Source: Anaeromicropila herbilytica (GTDB lineage Bacteria; Bacillota; Clostridia; Lachnospirales; Lachnospiraceae). Taken from it: a DNA stretch of 64,000 nt. Where the stretch lies: the NCBI RefSeq assembly GCF_016591975.1, contig NZ_AP024169.1, positions 1,536,001 through 1,600,000 on the forward strand. The letters run 5' to 3'. The translations under genes were made by a program, and so were the position numbers. The notes beneath the pieces were generated by a model. That model was not told the origin of the DNA. It did not search any database and was given only the letters and a program-made list of their open reading frames with translations. Below are positions 18,960 through 27,173 of this stretch, piece by piece. Within the stretch, counting starts at the first letter, position 1. Every line of letters starts with the position of its first letter.

Positions 18960-19245
18960 ATAACTATAAAAATAAATCACAAAAAGAAAGGAAAAGTTTA
19001 TGAGAAGTCTGTATGAAGTGGAGATTACAACTAAATAGTTGTATAGGGTGAACGTTACTGAAAGCTTTCGAGCTTTTGTTATATTGCGTATTAACGCAAT
19101 AAGTCTGCCCTGGCGTCAGTATTTGCATAGCAAATGCTTGATTTTATCTGCCTACAGATTATTTCTTACTTTTCCATAGAATCGTACTTTATGTATGAAG
19201 ATAGAGGTGAAAAAGCATGACTGTATTGGTCGTGCTTTTTTTGCA
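18960..19245 (+). ncRNA. Candidate structured non-coding RNA, about 285 nt, family unassigned
   Basis: It sits between a consensus promoter and an intrinsic terminator and carries no protein-like ORF. It is rich in short perfect hairpins: TACAACT/AGTTGTA; AAAGCT/AGCTTT closed by a TTCG tetraloop; TATTGCGT/ACGCAATA; AGTATTTGC/GCAAATGCT; and ATCTG/CAGAT. A long-range AGGG/CCCT pairing encloses two of them. It does not look like tmRNA, RNase P RNA, SRP RNA or B. subtilis 6S RNA as far as I can recall those. The abundant clostridial raiA RNA and a divergent 6S RNA are the alternatives to test. Confidence 0.6.
19210..19242 (+). terminator. Intrinsic terminator of the ncRNA candidate
   Basis: AAAAGCATGA pairs with TCGTGCTTTT (one G-U) around a 9-base loop, with a continuing T-run. 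Confidence 0.85.
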
Positions 19246-19671
19246 ATAGGAAACTATTTTATGTTTTCTATACTACAATGTGTCCACGCAGATTGGTAGG
19301 TACACTACCTATTCTTAAGTCATCTCGAGGATTCGTTAGAGTAGACCTTTATTATAATTATACATATATATGGGAGAATTCTATGTGATTTTATAATGAG
19401 TATATATAGATATAGGTTTGGTTATTACTAAAATATCATTAACTGATTTATTTAGGTTTATTTAAGATATTCATTTAGTTATTAACTAAGTTTAGCAAAT
19501 CCTATTATCTTTCTATTGTCATAATAAAGTCTTGGTAAGTTGTCCTTTGATAGGCAGGTACCAGGGCTTATTTTGTTACTGAAATATAAATGAATATGAG
19601 TGACATTAAGAACATGATGTATTTATCCTACAGAGAATAGATTTTATGGCAAGAAAGGAAAGATAATAACC

Positions 19672-21642
19672 ATGAATTATATGAATGATATGTTAGAATT
19701 TAATGAAATAATACAAAAACTTAAAGAGTATACACGAACAGGGAAAGCAAGAGATAGATTTGAACAGTTAGCTCCAATTCGAGATGAAAGAGAATTAAAT
19801 GAAAGGTTAAGAGATACTAGCGAGGCAAAAATCTTACTAGAGAAAGTGGGTAATCCACCAATATCATCCGTGGAAGATATATTTAAAATTACTGAGAACG
19901 CCAAAAGAGGTGATCTATTATCCATTGATGAATTAGAAAAAATAGAATTATTTGCAGTAGCATGTATGAGATTTAAGAAATATCTAAAAAGAAGTGAAGA
20001 TTATGGTTTGAATCTCTCGGGTTATGGGAATGGAATGTATGACTTGGATTTTTTGAAGGAAGAAATCAGTAAGTGTATACGTAATAAACGTGTGGATGAC
20101 TATGCTTCCAAAGAATTAAAAGAAATCAGAAAGAAATTAGAGCAGATTAGCAGCAATATACGCCTAAAGTTAGAGAATCTATTAAAAAGTAAAAAGGAAT
20201 GTTTCTCTGATAGCTTTATATCCAATCGAAATGGCCATTTTACATTACCAGTAAAAAAGGAGCATAAATTGACCATTAGTGGAAGTGTAATTGATATGTC
20301 ATCCTCAGGGGCAACTTATTTTATTGAACCAACTGCTGTAGCAAAGTTAAAAGAAGAATATGAAAATAAACAAATTGAAGAAAGCAATGAAGAGAGAAAG
20401 ATTCTCTATATCCTATCTTCCTTCGTAGGTGATCTTGCAGAAGAGATCTCACTTAACTTAGAATATATTGAAGAGCTTGATTACATCTTTGCAAAGGGAA
20501 AGTTGAGTATGGATATGAATGGTGTAGCTCCCACTATTAATACAAATCAGTATATTGAATTGGTTAATGGAAGACATCCATTACTTAAGAGAGAAAACTG
20601 TGTTCCATTAAATATTAAGCTAGGTAACTTAGTTCAGGGAATCGTAATTACTGGCCCTAATACGGGAGGAAAAACAGTAGCACTGAAAACGGTTGGTTTA
20701 TTATCTGTAATGGCAAATTGCGGACTGCACGTTCCTTGTGAGAGTGCTTCCATCTGTATGAATAGTAATGTCTTATGTGATATAGGAGACAATCAGAGTA
20801 TCTCAGAGAATTTATCAACCTTCTCTGCTCATATCAAAAATATTATCGAAATCATCAAAAGGATTGATAAAGATTCTCTAGTCTTTATGGATGAACTAGG
20901 TTCTGGCACCGATCCATCGGAAGGTATGGGAATCGCAATTGCAATCTTAGAAGAATTAAGAAAAAGTGGATGTTTATTTATCGTTACTACCCATTATCCA
21001 GAAGTGAAAGAGTACGCCGAGAAGACGGATGGAATTATGAATGCTAGGATGGCATTTGATAAGGAGAGTCTTAGACCATTGTATCGATTAGAAGTAGGGG
21101 TATCTGGGGAAAGCTGTGCTCTTTATATTGCAAAACAATTAGGAATGCCAAGAAATATGTTATTAAGAGCATATGAAGAAACTTATCAGTCAAAAGAAGT
21201 AGGTAGAGCGCATCGAACTCCTACCAACCATATTGAAAAGGAAATCTTAGAAGATGGCATTGAATTAGAAAAAGAAGCATCAAAGGACTCTGAGATAAAA
21301 ATAGTGAAATATGAGGAAAAGAAACCGGTAAATAGTCGCGCTAGTCGATTTGAGGTTGGAGATAGTGTTGTGGTATATCCGCAAAAGAAAGTTGGTATTG
21401 TATTTGAAAAGGCGGATAGTAAAGGTTACATTGGCGTACAGATTCAAAAGAAGAAGGAATATGTGATTCACAAGAGAGTACAGTTAAAAGCTTCTGCAAA
21501 GGACCTGTATCCAGAAGATTATAATATGTCAATTATCTTTGATTCAGTAGAGACTAGAAAGACTCGAAGAGTTATGGAGAAAAGGCATGAAGAAGGTAGA
21601 GAGATTCATTATGATGCGGTAAAGAAAAAGGGTATAAGGTAA
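19672..21642 (+). CDS. MutS2-like ATPase lacking the Smr nuclease domain
   Basis: A protein of 656 residues, against about 780-790 for MutS2. The order is an N-terminal core/clamp region, an ABC-type MutS ATPase with Walker A GPNTGGKT (328-335) and Walker B MDELGSGTDPSEG (near 406), a short helical section, then a KOW-like beta segment (FEVGDSVVVYPQKKVGIVFE). It stops where MutS2 would go into the Smr endonuclease domain. MutS2 proteins act on recombination intermediates and on collided ribosomes; without Smr this member could bind but not cleave by that route. It may be a paralogue of a full MutS2 elsewhere in the genome. Confidence 0.85.
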   Translation: MNYMNDMLEFNEIIQKLKEYTRTGKARDRFEQLAPIRDERELNERLRDTSEAKILLEKVGNPPISSVEDIFKITENAKRGDLLSIDELEKIELFAVACMRFKKYLKRSEDYGLNLSGYGNGMYDLDFLKEEISKCIRNKRVDDYASKELKEIRKKLEQISSNIRLKLENLLKSKKECFSDSFISNRNGHFTLPVKKEHKLTISGSVIDMSSSGATYFIEPTAVAKLKEEYENKQIEESNEERKILYILSSFVGDLAEEISLNLEYIEELDYIFAKGKLSMDMNGVAPTINTNQYIELVNGRHPLLKRENCVPLNIKLGNLVQGIVITGPNTGGKTVALKTVGLLSVMANCGLHVPCESASICMNSNVLCDIGDNQSISENLSTFSAHIKNIIEIIKRIDKDSLVFMDELGSGTDPSEGMGIAIAILEELRKSGCLFIVTTHYPEVKEYAEKTDGIMNARMAFDKESLRPLYRLEVGVSGESCALYIAKQLGMPRNMLLRAYEETYQSKEVGRAHRTPTNHIEKEILEDGIELEKEASKDSEIKIVKYEEKKPVNSRASRFEVGDSVVVYPQKKVGIVFEKADSKGYIGVQIQKKKEYVIHKRVQLKASAKDLYPEDYNMSIIFDSVETRKTRRVMEKRHEEGREIHYDAVKKKGIR

Positions 21643-21702
21643 TATTAGGTTAATATGTGTTGAATTGACATATGTCCCATATAATTGATATATTTAATAA
21701 TA

Positions 21703-21850
21703 GGTAACTCAAACTTCCCTTTAAATAGTTCATTGAATACTTGATAAATTCAGTCGTTAGATTGTCTAAATTACCATAATTAATTTACTATTTCGCCTGA
21801 ATTTATCAAGTATAATATAGATTTTTGAGAGGAAAGTTTGAATAGTTACC
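21703..21850. repeat. Inverted-repeat (MITE-like) element, 148 bp
   Basis: The termini GGTAACTCAAACTTCC and GGAAAGTTTGAATAGTTACC are inverted copies with small gaps. Inner arms 21739-21753 and 21797-21811 pair perfectly over 15 bp around a 43-base loop. Bases 21733-21753 are identical over 21 bases to the complement of 30003-30023. It lies directly in front of the next gene. Confidence 0.72.
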
Positions 21851-21879
21851 ACAAAAGTTAATATAGGGGAGCAAAACTT

Positions 21880-23187
21880 GTGAAAAAATATATAATAAAT
21901 CTATTTTCAGCCAAATCAGAAGTTCAATTATACGATTATTTAGAAGCGAATCGAAAACGTGGTTGGTGTATTACGTCGGTGAATCCATTCTTATTAAGCT
22001 TTGAACGAAATGAATCATATGATTTAAAAGTCGCAGTAGAACGTAGTCTTAAGAAAGATGATAGGAGTCAGAAATTCTATGAATATGGTATGGCAAAAGG
22101 CGAATATCATGAATATTTACTAAAAGAGAATGGTTGGAAATTCATTGGAGAAAAGTCAAAAATGAGAGTTTATGTTGGAAACAAAGAAACCTCGCTCGAT
22201 TACATCACTCCAATCGAGGAATATAACAAAGAAGTATTTCGAAAATATGAAAAGAAACAATTATTTCAAAATGTTGGGTATTTGCTTTTCAGTCTCTTAC
22301 TATTTACCTTGATGTACCACTTTGATTTTTTTCTTTTTAACTTTGCTGATTACAGTAGCAATGAAAAGTTATATATTGCATTACTCGCATGCTTTGTTAT
22401 CTTGGTGATACCAATTGAGTTTGTTAAGAGCCAATATATCAATTGGAAAATTGATAAGATTGATTATCCATATGAGAAGATGCCAGTATTAACTTATCCA
22501 TTATATTTATATACACAAGTTTGTATCATGTTATTTCTATTTACCGTTGTGACTCAAAGTTGGTGGTCTGATAAATCTCCTTATATTGGGGTGGGGATGA
22601 TTACATTATTAATAACAGCGTTAATACCAGATTGTGTATATATAGTTAGCGTGGTTCGTAATAGATACTCGAAGAAGAAAGTTGAAGGAATAACTGCTTT
22701 ATTGATTATACTTATTTTTATTGTCTCAATATATTTTACATATAACATACATGAGAATAAACAAAGAATTACAGAACATAACAGAATCATTACAATTCTA
22801 AATGAGAATAGGATGAATCATAATAAACAGAAAATCGGTATGATAGAAGAAATGGATGAGGGCTCGTCATTGTTAACTCCAGTATATAAAAGATTCCGAA
22901 TGATCTATACAGAAAATGTTGTAGATGTTCAATATGGTGAATTTCAAAATAAGTGGATAGCAACAAAGATTACTCATTATTTATATCGTAATAGTATTAA
23001 TTGGATGGCTTCAAGAAATGATGAATTAAGCAAAGAATGGAATGTGGATGATGTTTATACATCAAAGAATAAGAAAATGTATATTATTTTTAGAGATAAG
23101 GAGGTATTTTGTCTGAAATCAGATAAGATATTTCATAAATTTACCTTAAACGGATTAGAAAACTTCATCAATGAATCGAGACCATAA
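21880..23187 (+). CDS. DUF2812-like membrane protein
   Basis: A protein of 435 residues starting with GTG, preceded by GGGGAG at 21867-21872. The soluble N-terminal ~125 residues resemble the DUF2812 pattern (EVQLYDYLEANRKRGWCI, FERNESYDLKV, EYLLKENGWKFIGEK); such domains often accompany PadR regulators. About five membrane segments follow (roughly residues 130-285), then a ~150-residue polar C-terminal domain. Function unknown. No PadR gene is adjacent. Confidence 0.7.
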   Translation: MKKYIINLFSAKSEVQLYDYLEANRKRGWCITSVNPFLLSFERNESYDLKVAVERSLKKDDRSQKFYEYGMAKGEYHEYLLKENGWKFIGEKSKMRVYVGNKETSLDYITPIEEYNKEVFRKYEKKQLFQNVGYLLFSLLLFTLMYHFDFFLFNFADYSSNEKLYIALLACFVILVIPIEFVKSQYINWKIDKIDYPYEKMPVLTYPLYLYTQVCIMLFLFTVVTQSWWSDKSPYIGVGMITLLITALIPDCVYIVSVVRNRYSKKKVEGITALLIILIFIVSIYFTYNIHENKQRITEHNRIITILNENRMNHNKQKIGMIEEMDEGSSLLTPVYKRFRMIYTENVVDVQYGEFQNKWIATKITHYLYRNSINWMASRNDELSKEWNVDDVYTSKNKKMYIIFRDKEVFCLKSDKIFHKFTLNGLENFINESRP

Positions 23188-23215
23188 AATAGTATCTTTT
23201 TAATACGATCAAATA

Positions 23216-23286
23216 TTGGTTAGAGTGTCAAATGACTTTCTAAGTGAACTATAATAGGTCATTTGGCAACCTAACCAAAGTTTTTA
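23216..23286 (+). terminator. Terminator hairpin between convergent genes
   Basis: The arms 23216-23236 and 23258-23278 pair over 21 bases with few mismatches, followed by AGTTTTT. It serves the plus-strand membrane-protein gene and may also stop map readthrough. Confidence 0.8.
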
Positions 23287-23302
23287 GTTTGAGTTATCTA
23301 TT

Positions 23303-24172
23303 CTATCTTGTAAGAATCTCAGCACCGTTCTCAGTAATTAACACAGTGTATTCAAACTGAGCAGAACACTTACCGTCTTCTGTATAGATGGTCCAGCCGT
23401 TGTCAGCATCTTCATACACATCAGGTGCACCCATATTTACCATTGGTTCGATAGTGAATATCATTCCAGGTACAAGTAGGATGTCAGTACCTCGTTTTCC
23501 AATATGACTTACCCAAGGTTCTTCGTGGAATTCAATTCCTACGCCATGACCACCGATTTCTCTAACGATGGTATAACCATTTTTAGTTGCATGGGCGTTG
23601 ATTACTTCCCCAATGTCGCCAAGGAATCGCCATGGCTTTGCAGCTTCAAGACCTAGATCTAAGCATTCTTTTGTAACTGTTACAAGTTTTTTCTTATCTT
23701 CGGATACATCTCCAATAAGAAACATTCTTGAAGCATCTGCGTAGTAACCATCTAGAATTGTTGTGACATCAACGTTAATAATATCTCCGCTCTTTAAGAT
23801 TCTGTTCTTATCAGGGATACCATGACATACCTCTTCGTTAATGGAAGTACATACACTCTTAGGATAACCATTATAGCCAAGAGTTGCTGGAATTGCACCA
23901 TGTGATATGGTGAATTCGTGAACTAAAGTGTTGATATCTTCTGTAGACATACCTTCTTTAATATTCTCAGCAACCATATCGAGAATACTAGTATTAATTA
24001 CACCACTTTTTCGAATACCTTCGATTTGCTCTTTTGTTTTTATCATATCATGGCTTGGTACCATGTGACCTTTATCTGCATATTCCTCTATTTTTTGGTC
24101 AAATGCAAGGTGACAGCTTTTATATTTTTGGTGGCTGTTACACCAACATAAATCATTTCTTCCAAGTCTCAT
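23303..24172 (-). CDS. map: Methionine aminopeptidase type I with N-terminal SEC-C zinc motif
   Basis: It removes the initiator methionine from new proteins. 289 residues. The first ~20 residues form an SEC-C metal motif (GRNDLCWCNSHQKYKSCH), also found on SecA, which could help dock it to the ribosome or translocon. The pita-bread fold has its five metal ligands in VDVTTILDGYYADASR (two Asp), GHGVGIEFHEEP (His), FTIEPM (Glu) and QFEYTVL (Glu). No strong Shine-Dalgarno sequence lies before the ATG at 24172. Confidence 0.95.
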   Translation of the reverse strand: MRLGRNDLCWCNSHQKYKSCHLAFDQKIEEYADKGHMVPSHDMIKTKEQIEGIRKSGVINTSILDMVAENIKEGMSTEDINTLVHEFTISHGAIPATLGYNGYPKSVCTSINEEVCHGIPDKNRILKSGDIINVDVTTILDGYYADASRMFLIGDVSEDKKKLVTVTKECLDLGLEAAKPWRFLGDIGEVINAHATKNGYTIVREIGGHGVGIEFHEEPWVSHIGKRGTDILLVPGMIFTIEPMVNMGAPDVYEDADNGWTIYTEDGKCSAQFEYTVLITENGAEILTR

Positions 24173-24316
24173 AAAATTACACTTCTTTCTGTTTCGTTAT
24201 CATTTTCTATAAAATACGCTTTGCCTATGGAAGGTTCGTGTGAGAGCGAAGACTATGTCACGATAAGCAAAACAAATTCCTTGTTAACTATATTACTCCA
24301 TTTTTCGATGAAATAC

Positions 24317-24405
24317 AAGGTGACTTAAGATTCACCTTAACCAACATGCCTGTGACTTACTCACAGGCCTAAATTCAATGTGTGAAATTGCATTTAATTT
24401 CACAC
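24317..24405 (+). other. Array of three perfect hairpins upstream of the LysR gene
   Basis: 24317-24323/24332-24338 (7 bp), 24348-24355/24361-24368 (8 bp) and 24380-24389/24396-24405 (10 bp), with loops of 8, 5 and 6 bases. None has a T-run, so they are not typical terminators. They occupy the divergent map-lysR gap (24173-24536), where no gene is seen, and could be a leader RNA of the regulator or operator DNA. Confidence 0.5.
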
Positions 24406-24536
24406 TAATAATCTAATCTTGTAATGTAGGATGCCTTCGTGTACAATAATCATGAAAATATAGAACGAGTAGAATTAAGATTCGATGGCCAAAGTCGTAA
24501 TTATGAAGTGAACGCAGAGGAAAGGTGGTGAGATCA

Positions 24537-25448
24537 ATGAATATCAATCTGGAATATTATAAGATATTCTATTATGTAGCAAAGCTTGGAGGTATCACAG
24601 TAGCAGCACAAGAGCTTTGCATCTCACAGCCAGCAGTTAGTCAAGCAATCAAACAACTCGAACAGAATCTTGGAAGTGATTTATTCTTAAGAACTCCTAA
24701 GGGAGTGCTCCTTACCAAAGAGGGAGAAGTACTTTATTCCTATGTAAAACGTGGATATGAGATTATGATGCTTGGAGAAAAGAAATTCCGTGAAATGATT
24801 GATCTTGAAAATGGAGAGATAAGAATCGGCGCTAGTGATATGACACTTCACTTTTATTTACTTCCATATTTGGAAGAATTCCATCAGAAATATCCCAATA
24901 TCAAAGTTACCGTTACCAATGCACCAACCCCTGAGACGATTAATTATTTAAATGACAGCAGAATTGATTTTGGGGTCGTAAGTTCTCCGATTATTCAAAA
25001 ACAGGATCTTACGATAAACAATGTATATGATATTCAAGATATCTTTGTAGCTGGAACTAAATTTTACGAACTGAAAAATCGGGTATTGTTATATAAGCAG
25101 CTGGAAGAATTGCCAATCATCTGTCTGGAACACAATACAAGTTCGAGGCAATATATTGATGAATTCTTAAAGCAAAATGATGTTATTCTTAAACCAGAAT
25201 TTGAGCTTGCAACAAGTGATATTATCGTACAGTTTGCCTTACGTAATCTTGGCATCGGTTGCGTCATGAGTGAGTTTGCAACTCCTTATATTAAAAGTGG
25301 TGAACTTTTCGAGTTATTTTTTGATCGAAAGATTCCAAAACGCCAGATCTGTATCATCACCAGTAATAAGAATCCAATATCGAGTGCTGCAAGAATGCTA
25401 TTGGATATGATGCTTGAAAGGCAAAATCATGGTGGAGAAAGAAGATAA
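24537..25448 (+). CDS. LysR-family transcriptional regulator
   Basis: A protein of 303 residues. The N-terminal winged helix-turn-helix (YYVAKLGGITVAAQELCIS, then QPAVSQAIKQLE) and the C-terminal periplasmic-binding-like effector domain are complete. The start is set at 24537 because AGGTGG at 24523-24528 serves it; an in-frame GTG at 24525 would overlap that site. LysR regulators often control the divergent neighbour, which here is map, an unlikely target. The target and inducer cannot be deduced. Confidence 0.93.
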   Translation: MNINLEYYKIFYYVAKLGGITVAAQELCISQPAVSQAIKQLEQNLGSDLFLRTPKGVLLTKEGEVLYSYVKRGYEIMMLGEKKFREMIDLENGEIRIGASDMTLHFYLLPYLEEFHQKYPNIKVTVTNAPTPETINYLNDSRIDFGVVSSPIIQKQDLTINNVYDIQDIFVAGTKFYELKNRVLLYKQLEELPIICLEHNTSSRQYIDEFLKQNDVILKPEFELATSDIIVQFALRNLGIGCVMSEFATPYIKSGELFELFFDRKIPKRQICIITSNKNPISSAARMLLDMMLERQNHGGERR

Positions 25449-25604
25449 TATAGTAAAATATTAATGGGATCATTGGACAAAAGCTTAATATTGGTTTTAT
25501 AAGAGATTTTAACATCGGATATTTAATAGAACGTAAAGTGTATCCAGTAATCAATAAATGAAAAAAATTAATTAGTATAATGTAATATATATCGGGAGAA
25601 TGTC

Positions 25605-26342
25605 ATGGAAAAGGATAGATTTGATGAAGTAAGTAAAGATATGATTGCTTCGGAACGACAGAAGAATGGAATCGGAACTTTAGGGGAGAAGACACTTCAT
25701 GCCATTCTGAAAAATTATTATGAACCCAAGATAGAAAATCAAGAAATACGTATGAATGGCTATGTAGCTGATATTGTAAATGAACATGGAATCATTGAGA
25801 TACAGACTAGAAGCTTTGATAAGCTTCGAAGAAAATTAGATGTATTTCTAGAGTTACAGCCAGTAACAATTGTCTACCCAATTCCATATATTAAGTGGTT
25901 GAAATGGGTGGATAATGAGACAGGAGAAGTACAAAAGCCTAGAAAATCTACAAGAAAAGGTACACCTTATATGATATTTCCAGAATTATATAAGATTAAA
26001 AGTTATTTATCACATCCCAATATTAATCTTTGTATTGTGATGCTTAATCTGGAAGAAATTAAGATCTTGAATGGATGGAGTAGAGACAAAAAGAGGGGAG
26101 CCGAAAAAGTTGATCGAATTCCTACTGAGATTGTGGAAGAGATTATGGTAACCTCAAGGTCTGAGTATCTTAAATTAATTCCTGATGAATTAATTGAGCC
26201 ATTTACTTCGAAAGATTATAAGGAAGCAACAAAGTTATCTTTATCGGTAGCACAAACGGCACTGAATGTATTATATTCGGTGGGTGCGGTAAAGAGAGTT
26301 GGAAAAGATGGACGTTTATATTTGTATGAACGTGTAAGGTAA
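25605..26342 (+). CDS. Unrecognised protein: possible PD-(D/E)XK-type nuclease fold plus winged helix
   Basis: A protein of 245 residues that I do not recognise. The N-terminal half has the spacing of a restriction-endonuclease-like core: a Glu in LGEKTLH (E28), an Asp in GYVADIV (D56), then HGIIEIQTRS with E65 and Q67, close to the D...ExQ/K pattern of that fold. The middle is basic and aromatic (YIKWLKWVDNETG). The last ~55 residues look like a winged helix (LSLSVAQTALNVLYSVGAV, then RLYLYERVR). It lies 12 bases before the reductase gene, so the two are probably co-transcribed. The nuclease reading is inference. Confidence 0.6.
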   Translation: MEKDRFDEVSKDMIASERQKNGIGTLGEKTLHAILKNYYEPKIENQEIRMNGYVADIVNEHGIIEIQTRSFDKLRRKLDVFLELQPVTIVYPIPYIKWLKWVDNETGEVQKPRKSTRKGTPYMIFPELYKIKSYLSHPNINLCIVMLNLEEIKILNGWSRDKKRGAEKVDRIPTEIVEEIMVTSRSEYLKLIPDELIEPFTSKDYKEATKLSLSVAQTALNVLYSVGAVKRVGKDGRLYLYERVR

Positions 26343-26354
26343 GGTGAGGGTAAG

Positions 26355-26894
26355 ATGAGTCAGCGTAAATTAGTGTTGTATATTGCTTCAAGTTTAGATG
26401 GATATATTGCTACAGATGAACACAACTTGGATTGGTTGTTTAATGTCGAAGGCGAAGGAGATAACGGATATTCAGCGTTTTATGAAACAGTAGATACTAT
26501 TCTTATCGGAAGAATAACTTATGATTGGATCATGGAGTATGAAAAAGGAGTTTTTCCATATAAGGGCAAGGAATGCTATGTTTTTACCAGAACGAAGCAG
26601 GATGATAACGAATATGTAAAATATATCAGCGAAGATGTCGTACAATTTACAAAAGTCTTAAAAAATAAAAAAGGTAAAAATATCTGGCTTCTTGGTGGAG
26701 GAGACCTGTTTCACACTTTTATTAAAGAAAAGTTAGTAGACGAAATTATAGTTACCATTGCCCCAGTTTTACTTGGTAAAGGTATACCTCTGTTCAGAGA
26801 TAATAGTTTTCAAACACTACTATCTTTAAAAAGTACCAACCGTTTTAATCAATTCGTTGAACTTCATTATGAAGTTGTAAAGAAATATACATAA
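26355..26894 (+). CDS. Dihydrofolate reductase/RibD C-terminal-like reductase (YyaP type)
   Basis: A protein of 179 residues. It shows the RibD-C/DHFR-like pattern: LYIASSLDGYIA at the N-terminus, LIGRITYDWI, and the NADPH-binding segment IWLLGGGDLFHTFI, then DEIIVTIAPVLLGKG. Members reduce small substrates with NADPH, but these short stand-alone forms have no agreed substrate. GGTGAGGG precedes the ATG, 12 bases after the upstream stop. Confidence 0.85.
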   Translation: MSQRKLVLYIASSLDGYIATDEHNLDWLFNVEGEGDNGYSAFYETVDTILIGRITYDWIMEYEKGVFPYKGKECYVFTRTKQDDNEYVKYISEDVVQFTKVLKNKKGKNIWLLGGGDLFHTFIKEKLVDEIIVTIAPVLLGKGIPLFRDNSFQTLLSLKSTNRFNQFVELHYEVVKKYT

Positions 26895-27173
26895 CTACAG
26901 ATTATGTATCGTATAACTAATATTGATTTTACTTATATCACTGATAGGACTATACTTAATAAGTAAACGGCACTGATTCAGAGAATAATCATTTAATTAT
27001 AGATATATAAAAAACATATATAACAATAAAAATGATCGAAGTGTCTTTACATATTTCAATAATAAAATTAGAAGAAATGAGAAGAATCTATATTAAGTAC
27101 ACATCTACATAGAATAGAATTTCACAACATTTCTTATAATAAACATGAGAAAATTGATTGGAGGATATTGATT

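Larger units (their letters stand above)
18842..19671. other. Long intergenic region holding a probable ncRNA gene
   Basis: 830 bases without a convincing protein gene. The first half holds a promoter, a hairpin-rich transcript and a terminator (18926-19245, separate entries). The second half (19246-19671) has one small perfect hairpin, TAGGTA/TACCTA near 19297-19311, and a weak stem near 19531-19570. Nothing else was recognised. Confidence 0.55.
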
